Shown: piece after piece, positions 1 through 8,257 of the stretch | How the letters are laid out: every line of letters begins with the position of its first letter | Position numbering within the stretch: the first letter of the stretch is position 1 | Assembly: GCA_014859105.1 (NCBI GenBank) | Contig: JACUUX010000003.1 | Span: 62,001 to 126,000, forward strand | Origin: Nitrospirota bacterium | GTDB lineage: Bacteria > Nitrospirota > Thermodesulfovibrionia > Thermodesulfovibrionales > SM23-35 | Reading direction: 5' to 3' | DNA: 64,000 nucleotides | The notes under the pieces: generated by a model | Seen by the model: the letters and a program-made list of their open reading frames with translations, nothing else | What the model was told of the DNA's origin: nothing | Database searches by the model: none | Made by a program: the position numbers and the translations under genes

Positions 1-304
1 TAGTGTATTTTACAACAAAATTACCCGAAGTTTGTCGCCGGAAGATGCTTTATGTGCCCAGCCGGACATACATCCTCTCTCCTGAGGCGAATCCGCTAAG
101 GCGGAAGCGACAGAGGCTACTTAGAGTTTGTCCATAAAGTATGCCCTAAATAAGCTGTCATTCCCTGACTTGATCGGGGAATCCAGTGTTTTCAAAAGGT
201 TCTGGATTGTCCGGGCAAGCCGGAATGACAAATACAGAGCTTACTAACCACCTTTGATAACACCACTTGTTTGAGAGACACAACACTAGAAGTTAAAAGA
301 CGTA
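1..304. other. Noncoding left edge
   Basis: No convincing gene is visible here. The stretch around 60-115 has small self-complementary pieces (for example AATCCGC and GCGGA near 88-102). The second half is a copy of a dispersed palindromic repeat listed separately. The region lies downstream of carB, which ends at 305 on the minus strand, and no T-run terminator could be recognised for it. Confidence 0.6.
122..231. repeat. MITE-like palindromic repeat, copy 1
   Basis: It begins with TAGAGTTTGTCCATAAA, matching the left terminal repeat of the better copy at 39700-39860 at nearly every base. An internal palindrome of the GTCATTCCC ... GGAATGAC type follows, with TGATCGGGGAATCCAG and TCTGGATTGTCCGGGCAAG in its arms. 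The right terminal repeat is not visible, so this is probably a truncated copy. Confidence 0.75.
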
Positions 305-3300
305 TTATTTTATATCAGCGTGGTAACTTTGCAGTGATTTAACGTCTCCGTGCCCGCGCCGGAAGGCCTCGATTCCCCGTACAGCAGCGACTGCTGCAGC
401 TGATGTCGTAATATATGTCACCTTGTATTTAATCGCCGCCTTACGGATATAAGAGTCGTCGTACTTACTCAGTTTTCCGCTCGGTGTATTAATCACAAGA
501 TGTATTTCCTTGTTCTTGATTGCATCAACAATGTTCGGTCGGCCTTGGTGGAGTTTATCGATGGGTTCGGCTTTGATACCGTTCTCGGTAAGGAACTGAT
601 ATGTTCCACTTGTTGCCCTTATCGTGAAGCCAAGTTTCTCAAACCGTTTGGCTACGGGAAGCACAGATGGCTTGTCATGGTCTGACACTGTTAATAATAC
701 CGTGCCTTCATTGGGAAGATGAGACCGGGCGGCCTCCATCGCTTTATAGAAAGCCAGGCCGAAGGAATCAGCCATACCGAGTACTTCCCCTGTTGAACGC
801 ATCTCGGGGCCGAGGAGCGGGTCTACCTCCGGGAACATATTAAACGGAAAGACCGCTTCTTTCACGCCAAAATGCGGGATGTGTTTGGACGTGAGACCGA
901 GGTCCGCGATTTTTTTGCCCAGCATTATTTGCGTTGCAAGACGGGCCATGGGGATATTGCAGACCTTTGAGACTATGGGAACGGTTCGGGAGGCCCTCGG
1001 ATTAGCCTCGAGAACGTATACCATATCATGTGCAATTGCGTATTGAATATTCATAAGACCTATGACATTGAGTTCAACCGCTATTTTTTTTGTGTATTCA
1101 TAAATTGTTTCCAGGTGTTTGGCAGGGATGCTTATTGGCGGTATGACACATGCAGAGTCGCCGGAATGGATCCCTGCAAGTTCAATATGTTCCATGACCG
1201 CAGGAACGAGAGCATCGGTCCCGTCAGCAATGGCATCTGCCTCAGCCTCTATGGCGTTCTCAAGAAACTTGTCAACAAGGATTGGCCTATCGGGAGTAAC
1301 CCCAACCGCTGCAGCTATATAGTGTTTCAGCATCTCCTCGTCATGAACAATTTCCATACCCCTGCCTCCCAGTACATAAGATGGCCTGACAATGAGCGGA
1401 TACCCTATTTGTTCAGACAATTCCATGGCTTCGCTGAGTGTGCTTGCCACACCCGCATCAGGCATGGGGATTCCCAGTTTTTTCATCATTTCCCTGAATC
1501 TGTCCCTGTCCTCAGCGAGATCAATCGTTTCAGTTGAAGTCCCGATGATTTTTACGCCTGCTTCAGCAAGTTCCCTGGCAATGTTGAGCGGTGTCTGCCC
1601 CCCGAATTGTACAATAACCCCTTCAGGTTTCTCTTTTTCATATATTGATAGAACGTCCTCTACTGTAATGGGTTCAAAGTACAATTTGTCAGACGTATCG
1701 TAATCGGTTGAGACTGTTTCGGGATTACAGTTAACCATGATAGATTCATACCCCTCATCCCGGAGCGTAAAGGCTGCATGCACGCAGCAGTAATCGAACT
1801 CGATTCCCTGGCCAATCCGGTTCGGACCGCCTCCGATAACCATGATCTTTCTGCGCGTGCTTCTTTCTACTTTGTCAGGCGCGTTATAGGTGGAGAAATA
1901 GTATGCTGCGTTTTCAACTCCGCTCACAGGGACTGGTTCCCACGCCTGAACTATACCTAAAGCTTTACGTCTTTCACGAAATTCTCTTTCAGGAACTCTT
2001 AGAAGTTGAGCGAGATACCGGTCGGCAAAACCGTCCTTTTTGGCACGGATCAGCAAATCATCGGGTAATCTCTGTCCTTTGTACTTAAGGATTGCTTCTT
2101 CCAATTCTACAAGCTCTTTCATCTGAACGATAAACCAGGGTTTGATATGTGTCTTTTCATAGAGCGCATCCACAGAAGCGCCTTTTCTGAGAGCTTCATA
2201 CATGATAAATTGACGTTCACTGGTAGGAATTCCGAGGAGTTTCATTAATTCCTGTAGAGATTTCTGGTTAAAGTCTTTTGCAAAACCGAGTCCGAACCGA
2301 CCGATTTCCAGTGAGCGAATAGATTTTTGGCATGCTTCCTTGTATGTTTTTCCAATGCTCATGACCTCACCGACAGCTCTCATCTGGGTACCCAGTTTGT
2401 CTTCAACCCCTTCGAACTTCTCAAATGCCCACCTGGCAAACTTGACAACCACATAGTCTCCCCATGGAGTATATTTTTCTAATGTGCCTTCCCGCCAGTA
2501 AGGAATTTCATCAAGTGTAAGCCCCCCTGCCAACAGCGATGAGATGAATGCAATGGGGAAGCCCGTGGCTTTGGAAGCAAGGGCCGATGAGCGCGATGTC
2601 CTCGGGTTGATCTCTATCACGACGACACGACCGGTTTTCGGGTCATGGGCAAATTGGATATTCGTGCCCCCGATGACCTCTATAGCCTCTACAATTTTAT
2701 AGGAATATTCCTGTAACCGCTTTTGGAGTTCAGGGCCTATGGTGAGCATGGGCGCAGTACAGTAAGAATCGCCGGTATGGATTCCCATGGCATCAACATT
2801 TTCAATGAAGCAAACGGTGATCATCTGATTTTTCGCATCGCGGACTACTTCAAGTTCCAGTTCTTCCCATCCTAATACAGACTCTTCCACAAGTATCTGG
2901 CCAATTAGGCTGGCAGAAATACCGCGGCCGGCAACTGCTCGCAATTCTTCTCTGTTGTAGACAAGCCCCCCTCCTGTACCTCCGAGCGTGTATGCAGGAC
3001 GAATGACAACCGGATAACCGAGTTGTGAAGCAATCGCCTCAGCCTCTTCAATGCTGAAAGCAGGCTCGCTTTTCGGCATCTCGATACCTAACTGTTCCAT
3101 TGTTTTTTTAAAGGCGATACGGTCTTCACCCCTCTCAATTGCATCTGCTTCCACTCCGATTATTTTGATGCCATATTCTTTAAGAAAACCGCTCCGTGCC
3201 AGTTCAGCAGTGAGATTCAGACCTGTTTGGCCGCCCAGATTTGGGAGAATAGCGTCAGGCTTCTCCTTTTCCATGATTTTTTTCACGGTATCTACGGTAA

Positions 3301-3505
3301 GGGGTTCAATATAGGTTATGTCGGCCATCCCCGGATCTGTCATGATGGTTGCAGGATTGGAATTAACGAGCATAATGTCATATCCCAGACTTCGGAGGGC
3401 CTTGCACGCCTGTGTTCCAGAATAATCGAATTCGCAGGCCTGGCCTATTACAATAGGACCGGAACCGATAATCATCACTTTATTAATATCATCTCGTTTC
3501 GGCAT
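305..3505 (-). CDS. carB: Carbamoyl-phosphate synthase large subunit
   Basis: Makes carbamoyl phosphate from bicarbonate, ATP and ammonia for pyrimidine and arginine synthesis. The 1066 residues match the usual family length of about 1070. The N-terminal half opens with GPIVIGQACEFDYSG, and the same fold recurs near residue 560 (GGGPNRIGQGIEFDYCC), the internal duplication typical of CarB. Two ATP-grasp domains lie at about 130-340 and 680-870, and the C-terminal MGS-type allosteric domain at about 940-1066. The small subunit carA, which supplies ammonia from glutamine, is not next to it: about 0.8 kb upstream is noncoding and then trxB runs the other way. The protein looks intact, so carA is presumably elsewhere in the genome. 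Confidence 0.97.
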   Translation of the reverse strand: MPKRDDINKVMIIGSGPIVIGQACEFDYSGTQACKALRSLGYDIMLVNSNPATIMTDPGMADITYIEPLTVDTVKKIMEKEKPDAILPNLGGQTGLNLTAELARSGFLKEYGIKIIGVEADAIERGEDRIAFKKTMEQLGIEMPKSEPAFSIEEAEAIASQLGYPVVIRPAYTLGGTGGGLVYNREELRAVAGRGISASLIGQILVEESVLGWEELELEVVRDAKNQMITVCFIENVDAMGIHTGDSYCTAPMLTIGPELQKRLQEYSYKIVEAIEVIGGTNIQFAHDPKTGRVVVIEINPRTSRSSALASKATGFPIAFISSLLAGGLTLDEIPYWREGTLEKYTPWGDYVVVKFARWAFEKFEGVEDKLGTQMRAVGEVMSIGKTYKEACQKSIRSLEIGRFGLGFAKDFNQKSLQELMKLLGIPTSERQFIMYEALRKGASVDALYEKTHIKPWFIVQMKELVELEEAILKYKGQRLPDDLLIRAKKDGFADRYLAQLLRVPEREFRERRKALGIVQAWEPVPVSGVENAAYYFSTYNAPDKVERSTRRKIMVIGGGPNRIGQGIEFDYCCVHAAFTLRDEGYESIMVNCNPETVSTDYDTSDKLYFEPITVEDVLSIYEKEKPEGVIVQFGGQTPLNIARELAEAGVKIIGTSTETIDLAEDRDRFREMMKKLGIPMPDAGVASTLSEAMELSEQIGYPLIVRPSYVLGGRGMEIVHDEEMLKHYIAAAVGVTPDRPILVDKFLENAIEAEADAIADGTDALVPAVMEHIELAGIHSGDSACVIPPISIPAKHLETIYEYTKKIAVELNVIGLMNIQYAIAHDMVYVLEANPRASRTVPIVSKVCNIPMARLATQIMLGKKIADLGLTSKHIPHFGVKEAVFPFNMFPEVDPLLGPEMRSTGEVLGMADSFGLAFYKAMEAARSHLPNEGTVLLTVSDHDKPSVLPVAKRFEKLGFTIRATSGTYQFLTENGIKAEPIDKLHQGRPNIVDAIKNKEIHLVINTPSGKLSKYDDSYIRKAAIKYKVTYITTSAAAVAAVRGIEAFRRGHGDVKSLQSYHADIK

Positions 3506-3773
3506 ACATACTCACACTTTATTTACGAAAATATTCAGGGATACTTAAGTATTATTCTAATAATTAAGTAAATACTTATTATCGAAACATGAGTATATCG
3601 GATTGCAAAATCAGAGTCAAGGAATACACCCACTCGTTTATTTTTTCTCAAAATTTTACAAGAACTATGGGAAGATTGGAAATCTGTAGAGATTATTCTA
3701 ATTTTTTTACCGATACAACTTTTTGTGATTTCTATTACATCAATTTTGCTTTTTATTTGGTATTTTTAAAACA

Positions 3774-3905
3774 ATGAAAACTAATATAATTATATTTCTA
3801 TCCTTACTCTTAATTGTGGCATTTGTTATAATCTGTTTATCAACTGATGAAAAGCCAAAGCAATCAAGACCACCCGAAGTTATTAAAGTCTTATTAAAAA
3901 AATAA
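3774..3905 (+). CDS. Possible 43-aa membrane or lipoprotein-like peptide
   Basis: The frame starts MKTNIIIFLSLLLIVAF, a charged N-terminus followed by a hydrophobic stretch of about 17 residues reaching a Cys near residue 21. A polar tail with KPKQSRPPEV follows. It resembles a short membrane anchor or a signal sequence. There is no clear Shine-Dalgarno sequence and the surroundings are AT-rich, so a chance ORF is possible. I recognise no family. A minus-strand ORF over the same bases is less protein-like. Confidence 0.3.
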   Translation: MKTNIIIFLSLLLIVAFVIICLSTDEKPKQSRPPEVIKVLLKK

Positions 3906-4256
3906 AGATATTTAATCTGTTCAAACAATCAAAAGACAACACCGGTTAAAAGACATCGAAGGATTGACTGAATTTACAGCCAATGATTTGGTTCGGACTT
4001 AAATTTCTATCTCCATACATCTCTTTTTAGATTCTCTATGTAACACCTTTTATCTCCTATTTATGACGCCACCGATGGTTAAAGTGTCTATAATAATAGC
4101 AAAAAGAAATTTCGCGGTTTGAAGAGGCAGGAGTTCATCAGGGAATTGACTTAAGCAGGATTTTATTTGAAATATTCAAAAAAATATCAATTATAGGTAA
4201 ACTGAGTATATAATAAAAATCTCTTTATAAAGTGGATTTAAAAATAAATTTATAAT

Positions 4257-4319
4257 TCCCCAATCCCCTTTTCCGTACTCACGCGGATTCGCCGGGCGAA
4301 AGAAAAAGGGGATTGGGGG
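4257..4319. repeat. GC-rich palindromic element upstream of trxB
   Basis: An inverted repeat with arms CCCCAATCCCCTTTT and AAAAGGGGATTGGGG encloses a smaller GCGGATTCGCC hairpin. It belongs to the same general class (C-run/G-run palindrome beginning AATCCCC) as the elements found inside hemC, purL and waaA, but here it is noncoding. It ends about 30 bases before the trxB start. A TTG-started extension of trxB would read into it, which is why the later ATG is preferred. Confidence 0.7.
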
Positions 4320-4348
4320 AGGTTGAATGTTTTTTAACGGAGGGCTGG

Positions 4349-5296
4349 ATGCAAGAACAAAATGATATTTATGATGTCGTCATAATCGGCGGTGGGCCGG
4401 CGGGCCTGACAGCAGGCCAGTATGCATCAAGGGCTAAATTGAAAACTGTTATACTCGACAAATCATCGACTGCCGGTGCGCTTGCGTACTCAAGCAAAAT
4501 TGAAAATTACCCGGGGCTTACTCATCCTGTACCAGGTAAAGAATTGCTGGATATTATGAGAAAACAGGCAGTAAATTTTGGAGCTGAATATGTTGAGACG
4601 CAGGTTGTCGGTGTCAATCTCACAGGGCAAACCAGGGAAGTAATAACCATGGATAGGGCATATAGTAGCAGAACAGTCATTATTGCTACCGGCTCTATGG
4701 GCAGGAAGCAAGGCATAAAGGGTGAAGAAGAGTTTCTGGGAAAAGGGGTGAGTTATTGTGCAATCTGCGATGCGACATTTTACAGGGGATTAAAAGTCTG
4801 TGTTATCGGGAATTCTGAAGAAGCTCTTAAAGAGGCCGGCGTGCTTATAAGATTTGCACACACTGTCTATCTTATCTCTCCTACGTCAAAACTTCATGTA
4901 GAGGATCATCCTGTTTTGAATGAGCCAAATTTAAAGTTACTGTCAGGATATATAGTTACTTCTATTGAAGGCAGTGAGCTGGTCGAAAAAATAAAGATGA
5001 TTGACCCTGACGAAAAAGAGGTTGAGTTAGAGTTAGCCGGTGTTTTTGTATATCTTCATGGGAACAAGCCCATTGTAGATTTTCTTCATGGAGCCCTTGA
5101 GACCGGTGAGAATAGGTGTATAACTGTAAATCGTACAATGGAAACGTCTGTCCCTGGTGTTTTTGCGGCAGGGGATGTTACATGTACAGAGGTAAGGCAG
5201 GTTGTTGTTGCAGCAGCTCATGGATGTATCGCTGCACTTTCAGCTGAAAGATATTTATATAAAAGGAAGAAACTAAAGATGGACTGGGCGAAATAA
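4349..5296 (+). CDS. trxB: Thioredoxin reductase
   Basis: An FAD- and NADPH-dependent flavoenzyme that reduces thioredoxin in the cytoplasm. The 315-residue protein has the N-terminal FAD-binding motif GGGPAGLTAGQYAS, the redox-active disulfide CAIC in YCAICDATF near residue 135, and the C-terminal FAD motif VFAAGDVTC. An upstream TTG frame at 4313 is open, but the ATG at 4349 is chosen because GGAGGG stands 4 bases before it and the extension would come from a repeat element. The NADPH-binding motif reads GNSEEA rather than the textbook GGGDSA, so a ferredoxin-dependent or otherwise altered electron donor is conceivable. It is a single gene, divergent from carB and convergent with the DUF72 gene, whose end lies 1 base away. 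Confidence 0.93.
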   Translation: MQEQNDIYDVVIIGGGPAGLTAGQYASRAKLKTVILDKSSTAGALAYSSKIENYPGLTHPVPGKELLDIMRKQAVNFGAEYVETQVVGVNLTGQTREVITMDRAYSSRTVIIATGSMGRKQGIKGEEEFLGKGVSYCAICDATFYRGLKVCVIGNSEEALKEAGVLIRFAHTVYLISPTSKLHVEDHPVLNEPNLKLLSGYIVTSIEGSELVEKIKMIDPDEKEVELELAGVFVYLHGNKPIVDFLHGALETGENRCITVNRTMETSVPGVFAAGDVTCTEVRQVVVAAAHGCIAALSAERYLYKRKKLKMDWAK

Positions 5297-5297
5297 T

Positions 5298-6032
5298 TTA
5301 TCTTTTTTTATCTAATAAAGCGGTTAGTTCAGCAGCATTTTGGGGTGCATAGCCTGAAGCGTCATTATTAAAATAAATTAAAACATCTTTCTTTTGTCTT
5401 AAATGTGATTTAATAAATTTTGCATCATTTTTTAATGAATCAATAGTGTAACACGTTGCATAGGTTCCGTCTTTCCCGTGCCTTCTGATATATACAAAAT
5501 CAGCAGTTAGAGGTAGTTTGTTGAGGAATTCAGGATAATCTGCCATACAGAGTGCGGCATTTTCTTTTTCAAGCAAATTGATAACCTTTTTATTTATCCA
5601 TGTCTTATTTCTGAATTCAAAGGTATTTCTCATGCGATATGGTTTTAGCGATTCAAGGAAGCTCTTGAAACGTTCCAGATCGAAGTTGAAGTTAGGTGGC
5701 AGTTGCCACAGTATGACACCTAATTTTTCTTTAAGTACCGAAGCCCTTGAAGAAAAAACGTCTATGGGTTCAGAACAGTCCTTGAGCTTTTTAACGTGCG
5801 TGATGAACCTGCTACCCTTAAGAGAAAAAAGGAAACCTTCAGGAGTAAGTGAATACCATTTTATGAACGTTTCCTTTTCCGGAAGGCGATAAAAAGTGAC
5901 ATTCAATTCAACAGTCTGGAAATGCCTGCTGTAATATTCAAGCCAACGATTTTTTGGGAGGTTTTCCGGATAGAAATTACCTCTCCAGTGATCGTAGAGA
6001 AAACCGCTGCACCCTATTCTTAAATCATCCAC
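5298..6032 (-). CDS. DUF72 (YecE-like) protein
   Basis: 244 residues of the DUF72/YecE family, a TIM-barrel-like fold of unknown biochemical role. Visible family signatures are the N-terminal RIGCSGFLYDHWRGNFYPE, the ELNVTFYRLP stretch near residue 43, GVILWQLPPNF near 105, FEFRNKTW near 138, and a C-terminal DVLIYFNNDASGYAP. Length is normal for the family. It lies downstream of relA/spoT on the same strand with about 65 bases between them, so co-transcription is possible. I assign no function beyond the family. Confidence 0.9.
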   Translation of the reverse strand: MDDLRIGCSGFLYDHWRGNFYPENLPKNRWLEYYSRHFQTVELNVTFYRLPEKETFIKWYSLTPEGFLFSLKGSRFITHVKKLKDCSEPIDVFSSRASVLKEKLGVILWQLPPNFNFDLERFKSFLESLKPYRMRNTFEFRNKTWINKKVINLLEKENAALCMADYPEFLNKLPLTADFVYIRRHGKDGTYATCYTIDSLKNDAKFIKSHLRQKKDVLIYFNNDASGYAPQNAAELTALLDKKR

Positions 6033-6097
6033 TCAAATATTATATCACATTTTTAAAACTGGACTTTTATTTAGCTTAAAGGCATCAGAAGGTACCT

Positions 6098-8230
6098 CTA
6101 TCTTGTAACCCTGATGACACCTTCAAGCTGTGCAATCTTCTGAGTTAGCCCTGAAAGCTGATGTTTATCCTTGACCTCGAGTATAAACGTAATATGAGCT
6201 TTTTTGTCATCTGTAGAACTTGCTTCAATATGACTTATATTTATATTGACCGATGATATTACCGCACTGAGGGTTGCAAGTATGCCGGGTCTGTCGATTG
6301 TTTCCATGAATAATTTTACAGGGGATGTCATATCGCCGCCTGTTTTCCATTCAACATCAACAAGCCTTGCATCATCAACAGCAATTCTATCAAGGTTCGG
6401 ACAGTCCTTGCGGTGTATTGTAACCCCCTTCCCTCTCGTTATATAACCTACAAGGCCGTCACCGGGGATGGGATAACAACATTTGGCAGTATGGTATAAA
6501 ACATTGTCTAATCCTTTAATAATTATCCCTCTTTTCGCTTTAGGAGGTTTTACAATTTTTGCTATCGGGATTTCTTCTGCCGGTTTCTCGGGCATCAGCT
6601 TATTTATAATCTGATGGGCTGATAATTTTCCGAAGCCGACAGAGGCATAGAGGTCATCAATGGATTTGATATTAAAAAACTTAAAAACATCTTGCATGGC
6701 TTCTGATTTGAGTACAGACATGCTGAGGTCATGTTTCCTTATCTCTCCCTCAAGCATTTTAATACCAAGTTCCATGCTCTGCTTCCGCTCCTCAGTCTTT
6801 ATCCATTGTTTTATCTTGCTTTTTGCACGCTGTGTAACAACGACTTTCAACCAGTCCCTGCTCGGCCAGTGTGTAAGAGAAGTTATTATCTCGACGGTAT
6901 CACCGTTTTTTAATGTATATTTGAGTGACACTATTCTGTCATTGACTTTTGCTCCAACACACCTGTTGCCAACTTCTGTATGAATGCTGTAAGCGAAATC
7001 AATAGGAGTTGAGCCTATAGGTAATTCCTTGATTTCACCTCTTGGTGTAAAGACATAGATAACTTCAGGGGTGACTTCACCCTTGACAGCTTCAAGAAAG
7101 TCCTTTGCATCAACAAGATCCTTCTGTGCCTGTATCAATTCCCGTAACCATGAAATATACCTGTCACTTCTCTCGTCCACTGCACCTTTTTCTTTATACC
7201 TCCAGTGGGATGCTATACCGTGCTCTGCAACCATATGCATTTCAGACGTCCTTATCTGAAATTCCACCCTTTCTCCTTCTGGTCCTATGACGGTAGTGTG
7301 GAGTGACTGATACATATTTGATTTTGGGACACCTATATAGTCTTTAAATCTTCCAGGAATTGGTGTCCACAGGGAGTGAATTATGCCCAGAATAGCGTAA
7401 CAATTCGCTTTTGTGTCGGTGATTATCCTTAAACCGAGAACATCATGAACCTGCTCAAATGTAATTTCTTGATTTTTCATCTTTTGATAGATTCCATAAT
7501 AATGTTTAATCCTTCCTGATACCGTTCCCGGAATATGCTCTTCTTTCATTTTTTTTTCTATTATTTCGGTAACTTCTTTTAAATACTTTTCCTGTTCTTC
7601 TTTCCTCTTTGCAACTTTTCTGACGAGATCACTATATAGTTCGGGCATGAGGATTTTAAAACCCAGGTCTTCAAGCTCAGCTTTCAACCAGCCAATACCG
7701 AGCCTGTTAGCGAGTGGTGCGTATATCTCGATAGTTTCTGAAGCAATCCTCTGTTTTTTGCTCTCCGGCAAATGTCGCAATGTTTTCATATTGTGAAGTC
7801 TATCAGCAAACTTTATCAGTATCACCCTTATATCTTCTGACATTGCAAGTAGCATTTTCCTGAAGTTCTCTGCCTGTGCGTCCTCTTTTGTTGTAAATTG
7901 CATTTTAGAAAGCTTTGTCAATGCCTCTACAAGAAAAGCTATTTCTTCACCAAAAGAATCTTTTATGTCATTTATTGTTGTGCTTGTATCTTCGATTGTG
8001 TCGTGAAGAAGACCTGCTACAATGGTTGAAACATCCATCTTCATGTCAGCGAGGATCGAAGCAACTGCTAAAGGATGTCCGATATAGGGAGAGCCCTCCA
8101 ATCTTTTCTGCCTGAAGTGAGCCTGGCTTGAAAATTGATAAGCGCGTTTTAATACTTCAACATCTGCATCGGGGCTGTAAGAAAGCACCTTTTCAATGAC
8201 TGTATCAATTTTTATAGATTCTTCTTCCAT
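6098..8230 (-). CDS. relA: Bifunctional (p)ppGpp synthetase/hydrolase RelA/SpoT
   Basis: A stringent-response enzyme that makes and degrades (p)ppGpp. The HD hydrolase domain is at about 40-150 with HDTIEDT at 76-82 intact, so hydrolysis should work. The synthetase domain is at about 235-350. The substrate loop reads RFKD (294-297), the RxKD form seen in bifunctional Rel/SpoT enzymes rather than the ExDD form of synthetase-only RelA. A TGS domain follows (VFTPRGEIKELPIGSTPIDFA region), and an ACT domain closes the protein (about 640-710). The 710 residues are normal for the family. It lies 27 bases downstream of recJ on the same strand and probably shares its transcript. Confidence 0.96.
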   Translation of the reverse strand: MEEESIKIDTVIEKVLSYSPDADVEVLKRAYQFSSQAHFRQKRLEGSPYIGHPLAVASILADMKMDVSTIVAGLLHDTIEDTSTTINDIKDSFGEEIAFLVEALTKLSKMQFTTKEDAQAENFRKMLLAMSEDIRVILIKFADRLHNMKTLRHLPESKKQRIASETIEIYAPLANRLGIGWLKAELEDLGFKILMPELYSDLVRKVAKRKEEQEKYLKEVTEIIEKKMKEEHIPGTVSGRIKHYYGIYQKMKNQEITFEQVHDVLGLRIITDTKANCYAILGIIHSLWTPIPGRFKDYIGVPKSNMYQSLHTTVIGPEGERVEFQIRTSEMHMVAEHGIASHWRYKEKGAVDERSDRYISWLRELIQAQKDLVDAKDFLEAVKGEVTPEVIYVFTPRGEIKELPIGSTPIDFAYSIHTEVGNRCVGAKVNDRIVSLKYTLKNGDTVEIITSLTHWPSRDWLKVVVTQRAKSKIKQWIKTEERKQSMELGIKMLEGEIRKHDLSMSVLKSEAMQDVFKFFNIKSIDDLYASVGFGKLSAHQIINKLMPEKPAEEIPIAKIVKPPKAKRGIIIKGLDNVLYHTAKCCYPIPGDGLVGYITRGKGVTIHRKDCPNLDRIAVDDARLVDVEWKTGGDMTSPVKLFMETIDRPGILATLSAVISSVNINISHIEASSTDDKKAHITFILEVKDKHQLSGLTQKIAQLEGVIRVTR

Positions 8231-8257
8231 AATTTATTATACAACTTTTAACTCTTC

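Larger units (their letters stand above)
3506..4348. other. AT-rich intergenic region between carB and trxB
   Basis: This 0.84-kb gap separates two divergent genes and should hold both promoters. It is very AT-rich. Apart from a possible 43-codon ORF (3774-3905) and the palindromic element at 4257-4319, no gene is supported. A 62-codon frame from 3589 to 3777 stops across the start of the 43-codon ORF, but it has Phe/Ser-rich composition and no ribosome site, so it is not called. Confidence 0.5.

Noticed and set aside
1-121. Riboswitch-like structure at the left edge
   Set aside because: Small complementary pieces exist but no known consensus was recognised, and the gene it could control lies outside the window.
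1028-1537. 169-codon plus-strand ORF opposite carB
   Set aside because: Shadow frame of a strongly conserved gene; composition (Cys/Phe/Arg-rich) and lack of a ribosome site are not protein-like.
3589-3777. 62-codon plus-strand ORF upstream of the 43-aa peptide
   Set aside because: AT-rich chance frame with Phe/Tyr bias and no ribosome site, although it overlaps the next start.
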